Source of the DNA: Larimichthys crocea
Taxonomy: Eukaryota; Chordata; Actinopteri; Sciaenidae
Assembly: GCF_000972845.2 (NCBI RefSeq)
Contig: NC_040032.1
Span: forward strand, 14,845,358-14,909,357
DNA length: 64,000 nt
Direction: 5' to 3'
The translations under genes were made by a program, and so were the position numbers. The notes below the pieces were generated by a model. That model had not been told where the DNA came from, searched no databases, and saw only the letters and a list, made by a program, of their open reading frames with translations. Below, in pieces: positions 18,666 through 29,330 of this stretch; the stretch's first letter is position 1, and each line of letters begins with the position of its first letter.

Positions 18666-20700
18666 CATCAGAAACATGTGGGTGATGCCACGCATACGTC
18701 GTCCATTCTTTATACTGTCAGCGGTCTGAACACATCTGTGACGTTTTATCTGTTGACGTCGTTTGTGGCTCATCAAGTTACCAAAGTCGACCATCAACGG
18801 GGCTCAAAAAGGAGCAAAAGATGTACACCAGAGATGTTACTTCAAATGAACAAACTCTCGACTCAACACACAGTGCAGGGTTTCATTTCTGAAACATTCA
18901 GCCCGTTTTAAGAGAATATTTTGGTTGCAGCATTCTTTCATAAGCACTATAATTTAAATTTTATGGAAAATAATGAAAAATCTGAATGGACAAGTTTTTG
19001 TTGTTGTTTTAATTTAAATGTTCTGATTGCATGATTCAGATATTATTTAAATTATTTGCCGTTAATCTGGTGCCTTTTTCTGATCCTGTTTCTGTGATTG
19101 TGTTTTCCATATTTGCAGCATGTTTCTGTATTTGCGGTGTTTTCCTATTTCCCACTGTGTTGTCAGATAGATGAAGATGTTTTATTCATTTACTTGTGTT
19201 TTGTCTATTTGCATGTGTTTTTCTTGAGTTGCAGTGCGTTGCGCTCTCAAGGCCACCCATACTGCACAGCCTCTGCGTTTCACAGAGCCGGGTTTTGAAT
19301 GATTTCACTTCAGCCTAACCCTTTCCTCTGCTCAGCATGCTCGCGGTACCTCCAGAGAAGCCGAGGAGCAGCCCAGACTACAGTATTAGCTGCACCTGAG
19401 GGCCCGCTGTCGCTGCTGGTGCTTTCAACTCAACAAAAACCTCAAGGTTAATAACTTCAGAAAAATGAAAACAAGTTAAATCCTGTTGACTAAAAATCAC
19501 CAGAGCAGTCAGATTGTTGGATTACGTTCACAAGGTCACAACGGGTTTGTAGTCCTGAACTATAAAATGTAAATGTCCTACTAGGACTGTCACGTCCCCT
19601 CCACACGGAGTACGTGTCCCTCAGATGACACCACTCACAGGATACATTCAGCCTCATTAGAGGGTTTTGCGGTACAGTTTCACAACATGAGATTATTTGA
19701 ATAATACATTATCTTTGTTTGTGTTTGGCGGAGAGTGACTGTAAAGTCTTTGGGATAAGCTGTTCCTATGCATCTTTAATGTCGCGCTCACACGTCCCCA
19801 TTTATAATAAATAAATATAATCTGAATATGCTCACAGATGCCATGGAAACTGTGCTTAAGTTGACATGCTGTTATGCGAGCACATCCTGCAAGTATTTTT
19901 AGCGCTTCGTGTGACTGCAGTAAGGTCTCGGCTGGGCTTTATGTGAATATGTTTACATGTCAAAAGCTTTTAATATTTGACCTTTTGAACTCTGCCTTGT
20001 TCTGTTGTGTTTAAGTTTACTTGAAATGAACGTGGCAATCCTAAAGTTTGTAGGATATTATGTACAAAATGATGCACACATATTATTTGACGCAATAGTG
20101 CAGCCATAGGCAATGTTTAAATATTTTACGCATCATACATCTGTAAAGGAATACCTGGAAAAGCAGTTACTGAATATATACTATATTATATGTGATCGTT
20201 ACATGCAGTGTGGGTTTATTTTATAGATTTAAATAAACGTACAGTGAAACTTAAAGGGGAAACTGAGCCGTCTGGAGCAGACTCCTCTTCCTTTATTCAT
20301 CAGGGTATCAGACATAGAGGACGTGAATGGCTGGTCTGCCTTTTAGGACACAGGGCTCTCAAAAAGAACAACCTGTCATGCATTATCATGTCTATCTGCG
20401 ATCTGGGTCAAGCCCTTGTAATGCATGAGTGCCTTTACAGGCGCACAGAAGCCACCTTTTCACAGGAAACACAATCGCCTCTATTGTGGAGCCGGGCGCT
20501 GCTCTTATGAGCCGATGTTTATGTGTACATCAGAGAGCCTAGAGCGACCACTCAAGCCTCACAGCAACTGTGCATTTATGGGCCATATACTGCGTGTGCT
20601 GAAAGTGGAAAAAGCATGCCTGTGGGTTTGATAATGCACGATAAAGGGAGAAATCTGTGGCTTCATTATTAATTCACTGTTCCTCCTCAAGCGTTACCTC
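18666..20700. other. Intergenic, no identifiable feature
   Basis: No coding exons, RNA genes or named repeats recognised. Composition is unremarkable. Confidence 0.45.
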
Positions 20701-20899
20701 ACAGTGATTCTTCCCCGGGTACATAGATAGTACAAACAGATACACACAATTCATTTTGTGGCACATTTTTCCCAAATAGTGAATGAAGATATATGTTCAG
20801 CGTGTTTATTATTGTTTACAGCTCCAGCTCTTTTATACTTTGAATTGTTTGATCGATTATATATATTTCTCATATTCTATTTTAGTACATTTTATATTA

Positions 20900-21020
20900 C
20901 TTTTACTTCTGTAGCTTATTTTTATCCTTGCTCTTCATGCTGAGCTGACTGGTTCCTCTCTTTCACCTTTCATTGTATTGTTGACCCTGTGTTAACTTGA
21001 CAAATGACAAATAAACCTGA
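20900..21020 (+). repeat. Short repeat related to 21230-21325, left of assembly gap
   Basis: Shares TTTTATCC...GCTCTT.ATGCT.AGCTGAC.GTTCC and GTGTTAAC with the sequence just right of the N gap. Possibly the 3' end of a retroelement, given the terminal AATAAA at about 21010. Confidence 0.5.
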
Positions 21021-21173
21021 AAACTGAAAACACATAATGGGAACATGACAATAAGTCCCACATTCACCAGTTTATTATATTTTTAACCCCTTCTACCTGC
21101 AAGGGGACAGACTGATATGTTAAGAATCTCCTCAAAACTTTCATTGTGTTTCATGGTTTTACTTTAGTTTTTA

Positions 21174-21183
21174 NNNNNNNNNN
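21174..21183. other. Assembly gap (10 N)
   Basis: Ten undetermined bases; the true gap length is unknown. Related repeats on both sides make a repeat-induced misassembly plausible. Confidence 1.
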
Positions 21184-21229
21184 CCGACCACCCCCATTTC
21201 TTTTTTTTAACTAAAAAAGTATTGTATCG

Positions 21230-21325
21230 TTCACATTTTTATCCTGAGTGCTCTTAATGCTAAGCTGACCGTTCCCATCATCCAACACATTTTGTTGAAT
21301 TGTGTTAACCTGCATATAAAAACAA
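21230..21325 (+). repeat. Second copy of the gap-flanking repeat
   Basis: Diverged copy of 20900-21020 (TTTTATCCTGAGTGCTCTTA and following). Both copies read in the same direction. Confidence 0.5.
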
Positions 21326-21479
21326 AATCAAATTTTAGAAATGTTTAAGTCTGGTAATATTTGAAATTTTTATGTTCAGTAAGTTTGATAAGATATCTTA
21401 TTCCTCTGTTGCGTAAGAGCTCCTCAAAAAAACCTTAAAAACTACGCTGTTCCCAATCCTATTACTAATAATAATCATA

Positions 21480-21674
21480 TAAGAAAATAATGACTTTATT
21501 TATATAGAACCTTTTAAAAATGAGGTTTGCAAAGTGCTTTCTAGAGCAGAGGACTAAACAGAAGGCCAAACCAGTTAAAATTGAGAGAACACAACAAGGA
21601 CAAAGTCACAGAAAACAGGTAGAGTTTGATTTTTAAAAGCTTAGAAATCAAAGAATAAAAGAACATTATAATAA
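21480..21674 (+). repeat. Dispersed repeat, left part, interrupted by the solo LTR
   Basis: Starts with a TTTATTTATATAGAACCTTT word followed by TTGCAAAGTGCTTTC, a common teleost repeat pattern. It runs into A-rich sequence that appears to resume at 22021-22140 on the other side of the LTR. Confidence 0.5.
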
Positions 21675-22020
21675 GAGGTTGTGATGGTCACCTGGTTGTT
21701 TACTCTTTTTGTGTTTGTGTTTTAGTGCAGCATGTACCTGAGAAGACACCTGGGCCCAGAGATTTCAGCTGTATAAACCTTGTCTGTCTCTCATCTCTGA
21801 TGCATGGCTTCGTTTCTTTGCAACATTTCGCACACACTACACTTATGCGTACGCGTGCCCTTGTTACTGATAAACACACCTCATCTTTTCCTTTGTTTTG
21901 TTTTGTGTAAGTTTGTTCTGCTTTCTGAGTGGTTAAAGAATAAATGACCTCTATTTTTGCCTTCCATTCGCGTCTCCCTTGTCTTTTGTCGTGGCTTTAG
22001 AGCCAGGTCGTGACAGAGGT
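21675..22020 (+). mobile_element. Solo LTR with 5-bp target-site duplication
   Basis: The element spans 21680-22015 (336 bp), begins TGTGATGGTCACC and ends GTCGTGACA, so it has canonical TG...CA ends. It is flanked by GAGGT at 21675-21679 and 22016-22020. AATAAA at about 21940 fits the LTR R region. No internal retroviral genes remain, so this is a recombined solo LTR. TG/CA ends and a 5-bp duplication fit Ty3/gypsy-like or related LTR retrotransposons. Confidence 0.8.
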
Positions 22021-22499
22021 ATAAATATATATATATAAAATGGGGGAATAAAAAGGGAAAAATAGACATTAAAAAGGCAGGTCTGGCATCAAGGGTGAAA
22101 GGATAAAAAGATGATAAAAGAAGTGATAAAAAGACAAAGTCCTGCTGCTGGGAATATACCTTTAGGGCACTAAATGTGTATTAATCCGCACCTGAAAATA
22201 GTCCCAACAAATGCATTATTTACTCCTGTTTTAGTGATGTCTGCTAAAAACTACAGTGCCCAGCTGTTTTAGGAGATTACAGAACATTTAAGACGGGATA
22301 AGGAAGTCAGAAAGTAATGAGAGATGACCCATTGTTGGTTTTCAGTATTTTCGTGCATTTATTTGACAACATGAAAAATTACGGCAAACTTATCTTTCAA
22401 CGCTGAGGGAACGAGCCAACTTTTCTCACTTAAATGATGTAATTTTGCTTAAAAGGTCCAGTTAGAGACGCCAACATTGAGCTCAGTTTCAGCAAAAGG

Positions 22500-22709
22500 T
22501 CATTCACTGGACACATTGAGGTATAAAAGCGGGCACATCTGTCCCTGATGACCTTTTTGATCCTGTTGAGGTACGGGCAGATGTTGCACCGGGCTGAGAA
22601 AGGTGCGACAGAAAATCAACAACAGCCTCGTCCAGAGCTGCTCTAAAAAGCTTGGCATGAAGCCATTTACTGCACCAGGGAGCTGCACGCTGCTCTGACC
22701 TCTTTGCAA
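22500..22709 (-). other. Possible retroelement-derived fragment
   Basis: A reverse-strand open frame (69 codons) with words VQHLPVPQQDQKGHQG and LEQLWTRLLLIFCR vaguely resembles the 3' region of fish LINEs. I cannot assign it firmly. Confidence 0.2.
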
Positions 22710-23284
22710 ACTCTAAAGCTTTTCTGCCTCATCCTGCCATAAAACCGTTTCATGTAGGTTAGTGGGATATAAAGGACTGCATTGCACTTGTGACTCCCTG
22801 CCCACATGCAGAGCAGATCACTGGATCGATTGCAGCCCTCGGTTTCTCTCCCCTGTGGCTCCCTGTGGGAGAGTGAGCGCTGTCAGTGCCGCTGAAACTG
22901 TTCCCTCAAATGACAGTTTTAAAGGCACCTAACATTTCTACCTCCTACAACCCGACGCCCATTTCACTGCTAAATTACACATAAGCATCTTGCCACACTT
23001 ACCCTCTCATTTCTTTCAGGCTAACTCATTAAATATGTATTTATTATCTGCTGTTCAGTTATTGCCAACCACTTAACTTAAGGCTGGGGCTATTTCATAA
23101 CTTCTCAGCCCAGACATCACTTTTTTTTTTTCTTGTATCATTCATGTACAAACAGCCTTAATAATTATCTGCTAATCATTATTCAGGTTAAAAAGCCAAC
23201 GAGTGGGTGTAAAGCTCTGAAGCTAAAAAACAGATTTACAGGAGATTAAAAAAAAAAAAGCACAACAGAGCCACATAAAGACTT

Positions 23285-23665
23285 AGAAATAGGAGCTAAT
23301 CTACAGTGTTGTAACACTCAACATCAGTCTTGGACCAGTCTTAAGATCATTTAAATGTCTCGACCTTGACCGCATTTTTATTTGCCCTTGTCTTGGTCTC
23401 AGACAAAGAGGTTTTTAGGACTGCGGTGATATCACTAAACTGGCCGTGCATTGTATGATTTATTTGTTGCATTATTGGGATTGGAGGTAAAACTTTCAGC
23501 TTCAAATGCAACCGAATGTTTTTATTTTAAAGTGAATGTAGGAAACAGGAGAAGAAGCCGTGGCTCTCTGGAAAGAGACATCAGACATAATCAGACTTTA
23601 GACATAACAGCCTTGTATACTGTCTGGTTTTGGCCTTGGTTTAGGTTGTCTTGACTACAACACTG
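23285..23665 (+). repeat. Dispersed repeat family C, copy 1
   Basis: Contains CAGTCTTGGACCAGTCTTAA, GTCTTGGTCTCAGACAAAG and TTGACTACAACACTGC, a widespread teleost pattern. Matches the split copy at 32655-32850 and 33535-33585. Confidence 0.65.
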
Positions 23666-24185
23666 CTAATCTATTTGTTGCACAATAAAATGAAAGAATA
23701 CTAATAATGATTTATGATTTATTGATATTACTTTACAAAAACAGAATCCTTACTCAAGGTTGAGTTTTTCCAGCTTTGTCTGGAGCCTTCCACCACATTT
23801 CAGCAGATGAATATGTTCAAGTATTTATCTCATATATTTGAGTTGGCAGGACATACAGATGCAGATGTTCCATTTATTTATGAGCAATAAAATGATCTTT
23901 TCTCTTTAAAGCAGCTTAGAAAGTGACAATTTTTCATGCCGTGGTGTGTGTTTACACGCTGTAACAAGTTAAGCCGACATATGTGAGGAGTCGTGCAGTT
24001 AGTGAGACGTTTACGCTCCAAAACAAGCCACAACTCTAAAAACTATGAGCGTGAATATAAAAAAATCAATATTTCTTGCTGCTTGAAGAGTCTTTTGATC
24101 ACAACATGCTGTTTAATTTTAATTGTAAATTAAGTATACCTGAATAAACTCATTTTCTGATCACCAGTTAAATAATCTATAGTGT

Positions 24186-24230
24186 CATGGTTCCCAAAGT
24201 TTTTTAGATCCATTCAACCCCTGACATAAC
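24186..24230 (+). mobile_element. Possible hAT-type terminal remnant
   Basis: CATGGTTCCCAAAGTTTTTT followed by CATTCAACCCCTG resembles hAT termini of the CAGTGGTTCCCAAC kind. An ACTTTGAGAACCGC word at about 24955 could be the opposite end, but no target-site duplication was found. Confidence 0.3.
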
Positions 24231-24439
24231 ATGCATGCTCTGTTTTCGGATTCAGTAACACTCTGTTATATTGTTTTATATCAAAATTAGTTCAATAATA
24301 TATTCTCAATCCACACAGGTGCTTTGCAGGGTAAATATTTAACAATTACAGCATTTAAAAATCCTCATATGTTCCATGTACTTAGCTCATATCTACTACA
24401 AGGACAAACTAAAGGCTTAGGGCACTGTCACGGGACATG

Positions 24440-24600
24440 TGAGGATGCTGCTGCTGCTGCTGTTGTTGTTGATGTGGAGAGAGAGATCAAAACCTGCAGG
24501 TCTGCCTCCACTGACAGCTGGTTTCAGATTCAGTCCTGTCAGACCGCGTTGAGGGCTGCGATGTGTCAGCCCTGTCGGACCGTGTTGAGGGCCTGATGTA
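24440..24600 (+). repeat. GCT-rich repeat and a 36-bp imperfect tandem duplication
   Basis: (GCT)5 with (GTT)3 at about 24446-24471, then two units starting CCTGTCAGACCGCGTTGAGG (24535) and CCTGTCGGACCGTGTTGAGG (about 24571). Confidence 0.6.
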
Positions 24601-25639
24601 TCATCATTTCTCTCTGCTCGTCTGTGGTCATCATATCTTTCATCCATCTCTTCCTCTAACCATCGTTATTCCTTCTGACTGCTGAGCTCCCAGGGCCGGG
24701 GAGAAAAGCGTGTCGTGTTACTATGGCAACCGGTAGTGACAGTGACAGTGAGTTGTGCAGCATTTCTGCATATTAAACAGGCTTCATAAGGTGTGATTTT
24801 GATATATATATTTAACTTCTTTTCCTGTTTTGAAGGGTAGAAAATGTAGTCAATGCAGCTAAATGTCACAGATTTTTTAATGAGGTGAAGCCTCATTACA
24901 TTGAGGTGGTATATCTTGCGGCCTGCCATTAAAGGCATCCCAGGGTGCGCCCACTTTGAGAACCGCAGACGCTTAATGGAGACTGAGTTCAGTTCTGACC
25001 TGGAAGGAACTGTAACTGTGAGTTAACAAACCAAACGAACCTGTAGGGGAGCAAAGAAACTTCTCTCTCTCACCTGCTGTGATGCATACTGCTGTCCGCT
25101 GATGTATGAGGAAAGAGGATTTCCTGTTAACACTCACTCACACCCCCCCACAATATGCATCCGTGGTGATTTTGTCTCCCTTCCCTGCCTCCAATAGTTC
25201 TGTCCCGTATGTTGTGGGACAGAGTAAGTCAGCTCAGCGGTGTGGAAAATTAGATCATTAATTGGGAATCATCAACAAGGAACCTTTGATAAGTAATTTA
25301 GCAAGTCTTCAGCGGTTGCGGGGGGGATGAGCTTTATGCTGAGAATAACTCACCATCTATAGTCTATTAAAGGTTAAGGTTGCCAATATTTTACGTTTGT
25401 TATTGTTTACAAATCCAATTTAAAGACCAAACCAATAATGCTTATTCTCTGTCATTGTTCTTTGATTTTCCTACCCTAGCTGTTAGCCGCAAACCCATTT
25501 ATTCCCACTGAGGGCATAATTCATATTCATGTACATCCATTCTTTAAAACAGCTGGGCACTGCCGTAGCTGTAAGCAAATGTCACTCAGGCAGGAGTAAA
25601 CAGTGCATTTGTCTGGGGACTATTTCCACTTGTGGATTA

Positions 25640-26020
25640 ATACACGTTCATTCATGCACCAGACTGGACTACTGTAACTCAACTGCAACACCTACACAGA
25701 CATGCAAGAAGTAAATAGACACCTTCATTCAAATTCAAATTAAAGGTGTCTATTTACTTCTTGCATGTCTGTGTACATATATTTCCAAAGTTCTCACCCC
25801 CGTACAGACCCCAAAAAGATTGTCCCATCTTGAAGAAAAAAGGCTGGGGACAGGGCGTCTTGGCTGTACACCATTAGACGAGCTGATGGTTTTAAGATGC
25901 ACCTTAAGACCTGCTTTTATTTTCTGTCTTTTAACAATGTTCAAACTGTATTTCAGTGTGTCTGTCCTTGGTGCCATAAAGTACTACATAAATGAAATCA
26001 ACTTGAACTTGGCACAATAA
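25640..26020 (+). mobile_element. L2-type LINE 3' remnant, rearranged
   Basis: RLDYCNS (about 25661-25681) is a C-terminal reverse-transcriptase word of L2/CR1-type LINEs. GFKMHLKTCFYFLSF (about 25888-25932) resembles the FK..LKT.LF..AF end of the same ORF. The tail CATAAAGTACTACATAAATG fits the family 3' end. Stops and a deletion separate the parts, and a perfect inverted repeat (25693-25775) sits between them. Confidence 0.55.
25693..25775. repeat. Perfect 33-bp inverted repeat with 17-bp spacer
   Basis: Left arm 25693-25725 (starts TACACAGACATGCAAGAAGT) is the exact reverse complement of right arm 25743-25775. The 17-nt spacer is 25726-25742. The transcript on either strand would fold into a perfect hairpin. 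Confidence 0.95.
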
Positions 26021-28189
26021 TGAGTGTTTACAGCAGCAGGACTGTGAGTGTGCAACTGACTTAAAATAAACTACAGTGGCCATGTTCACGGTAACAAAGA
26101 AACATGTCACCCAGTTGCTCATTAATGTGTTTCCTTTTAAACATTTGAGCTCTTCTTTGCACAGGCGAATAACATCCATCAGACACAAACAATATTTGTC
26201 GAGGACGCCATTGTTGGTTTTTGGTGTTTTCCTGGGGTTTGTTCAAAAAAATTAAAATATCAACAGACATATTTTTGGCCCTCCAACATGCGGCGGTGCC
26301 CAAACACCTACTTAACCCTGAGTTTCTTTGCCTTTCACTTCCTCTCTACCTCACTCGTCCTGCTGTGCCAGCCGGGCCCCCGTGCCAAGAATACTTCAAA
26401 TCTGTCTCTGTGGGGTACAAATAATGGCTGCGATGTGGATTTAAGAATGTGTGCCTCTGTAAATATTTGGTTGTGCCTTGGTGAGTCCCCCGGGAGGGGG
26501 GATGCCACTCGGTATGGTGAAATAACAGAAGACTGTAGACGGTAACCACCACCCCTCCCCACCTCGATTGTAATCTAAAGGAGTCCAGCCTGACAGTAAT
26601 TCCTCTCCCCCCTGGCAACACCAGCGGGAGGAGGATCCCGGGAGTATTTAGTGAAGTAGGAGAAACAAGGACGGACGAAATAGAGACCGACGTCAGATGT
26701 ATGAAAAAAAAGAAAAAATGAAATTACCCACAAGGACAAACAAAACATACAGAGCTGTTAGGATTTATTAGCAGGTCATGTCATTTTAGTTGAGTTTGAC
26801 AGCTGCTCCGGGTTTAGTTGAGTGGTCTGACTCAGTTCATCTAGCCAAAATGACTGTTATCACGCTGTAATGGATCGCTACCCTTTGCGGTGCTGTTAGA
26901 TGGTGTGTTGATTGCATGAATGGGAAAAGAGGATATTAAAGTCTGGAATGAACATTTTAACTCTTTCCGTCCCTCTTTCCACGCTTGCTTTATTATCCAG
27001 TGATAAAACATATTTCTTTCTCCACCCGTCCAAGTGCTGATTAACGTGGTTTACCCATCTATTGCGTATTTTATGTGCCTCCGACTGCTGGATGAATGGT
27101 TTAAAGGGAGAACGAACATTGAAATGTGAATGACAGAGCGGAGACGTGATTGTGTTTATGGTTTGCGGCCCTGCTGAAAGGTGATATGGTTGGAAAGCAC
27201 ATTATTATGGCTCTCACAAAACCCATTTATTTTCACATGAATGTGAAATATCCAGCAGTCCTTTGAACGTTACATGTTTTTTCTCAGTTTTATCTCACTG
27301 TTTAAAATTGGATGATGTGACAGGTAGGGACGTTTCAACTCCAGTTCTTTAATCTTTATACTGTTACGTTTCTGAATATGTAAATGTGTTTTAAGATGAA
27401 GGAGTCTTTGAGCCATTTGTAGTAAAACTGGCTGTGAAACGTCCCACTGTAGCGAGCTTCACAGACTGTACGCTAAATTTATTATCCACAAATTGTTCTG
27501 TGATTGTGTTTTATGATGTACTCGTATTGGATCTTGAGGGTTTTTGTGGAAATTTACTGCAATGATTTATACCTTCTTTTTTTTTTTTTTTTGCAATTCC
27601 TGGGTTTACCTAAAGGCGTATAAAGAAAATATCAAGAAACAGCATCTGAAAAAAAAACCACACTCAGTGTTTTTCACATTCTGGACACAAGATTGATCTG
27701 CCTCATCTCTCTGCAGCGTTATGTTCCCGTTTAATGGCGACATCACACTCGAGGAACGATTGGCTTCCGACATGTACAGTAATTATTCATCAGATGAGCA
27801 GAAGTTTTTGTACTGAAGCATCCGCGAGGTAATGACTCCGCACTGAAATGAAAAAGTGGGAGCCAAAATGTGTATATGGCTTGTGTTGTATTTGTTTACA
27901 TCACTATCATTTCCGATAACTGGCACAGGAGGGGGAGTGGTTGTGTGGTTTCACCTTATTTTACCTGAATATTTTCGTTACATTATGCCAAGTTAAGTTG
28001 TTTGTTGTTCTTGTTCTTTCTACCATAAAACGCTTGATAGTGTCCATGCGACATATAATATCACAACGATCATTTGGAAGAATGAATTGAATTATTTTGG
28101 TGACACGAGGCCATGCAGAGGTTTTGTCGTTACATCTGGGCGTTCATATCTATTCAGAAACCCAACAATTGGTGACAGTGGCAAGGCAA

Positions 28190-28540
28190 AACAGTGAAAC
28201 GAGCAGAACCCAGTTCATTGGTCGTAATAAGGAAAGAACAAACATATCCTGATCCAAGATTCTTTACGGTGGAGCTGGAGGCGAGGGTGATCCCATCTGG
28301 ACAAACTAAATATCTTTAAATAAAGATTTTTGTTTTAGAATTGCTTGCGTCCCATTACAAGAACTTCAGTTTTTCCCGGGTTTAACATCAGAATATTGCA
28401 GGTTAACCAGGTTTTTATGTTCTTAAGGCGTGCTTGGGGTTTAGCTAACGGACTGGTTTCATCTGGCTTGATCGAAGAATATAAATAATAAATCTCGGCA
28501 TTCGAAAGCCCTGAAAAATCTTTTTTTCCCAATGAGCAAA
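28190..28540 (-). pseudogene. L2-type LINE reverse transcriptase fragment, broken
   Basis: The reverse strand encodes SIKPDETSPLAKPQARL, NIKTWLTCN and LMLNPGKTEVLVMG, typical of the segment after the YADD box in L2/Maui-type reverse transcriptases. The YADD position itself is degraded (SNAEIYYL), so the catalytic aspartates are lost. After a stop, the reading resumes in another frame with DGITLASSSTVKNLG, showing a frameshift. Inactive 5'-truncated copy. Confidence 0.75.
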
Positions 28541-28984
28541 GTTCAAGCTGTTCTGGTTATCACACTTGACAGATTTGAGTCAGGCTTGTTGTCAGTCACA
28601 CAGTGCTGATGAAGCAGATTAGTTTATTTCTTTTAGTGTAATCAAACCACATTTTGACGGGATTTCAGAGACTGTGTGGAGATTATTAGCCGGGGGGGGA
28701 AATGGGTGAGAAAAATAGGATATTGGATTTTTTTTTGGGCTGAAAGAGGTCGATGTCTGAGCCTCGTAGCCTTTTGTCTGATGACCGTTTAGCCTCTGGG
28801 GCCAACGGACTTCCTCTGCAGTCAACCTGATACACGAGAACGGTGAGAAACACATTTCTGCTAATCTCCATAAACAGACAGGTCTATTACGTGCATATAA
28901 ATGCAGATAACTTAAAAAAAAAAAAAGCTAAATCATCATCAGACGATAGGCGACATGTTCCAAGATAAAGGTTTTATTTTGTAA

Positions 28985-29330
28985 CTCTTCTCTCTCTGTT
29001 TCGTATATTTCTACTTCCTGCCTTTGTTGTGTTTTCCCACCATTTTCTGACTCTGCTCCACCCTAATTTGTTTCACCTGTCCCTCGTTAGTTTCACCTGC
29101 GTCTAATTGTCCTGCCTTGTGTTATTTAGTCTGATCGTACTGTGTCTGTTGCACCATCATGCTCTTCTCCAGCTACTAGTGGACCACTGTTGACTTGGAT
29201 AACTTGTACTTTTGGACTTGCAGTTTGCCAACCATGTAGTCGGTCATTAAAGTTACTTTTGTTCCCCTCAGCTTTAAGTGGGGCCACTCTCACAGCTGAA
29301 TTCATCTGTGAGACAGAAGGAGGGTAGTCT
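28985..29330 (+). mobile_element. Possible LTR-like remnant
   Basis: T/C-rich sequence with TTTCACCTGTCCCTCGTTAG and CATTAAAGTTACTTTTGTTC resembles teleost gypsy LTRs, but neither TG...CA ends nor a target-site duplication is convincing. Confidence 0.3.

Noticed and set aside
24186..24972. One hAT element spanning both end-like words
   Set aside because: Ends are only loosely complementary and no 8-bp duplication was found; only the left remnant is annotated.
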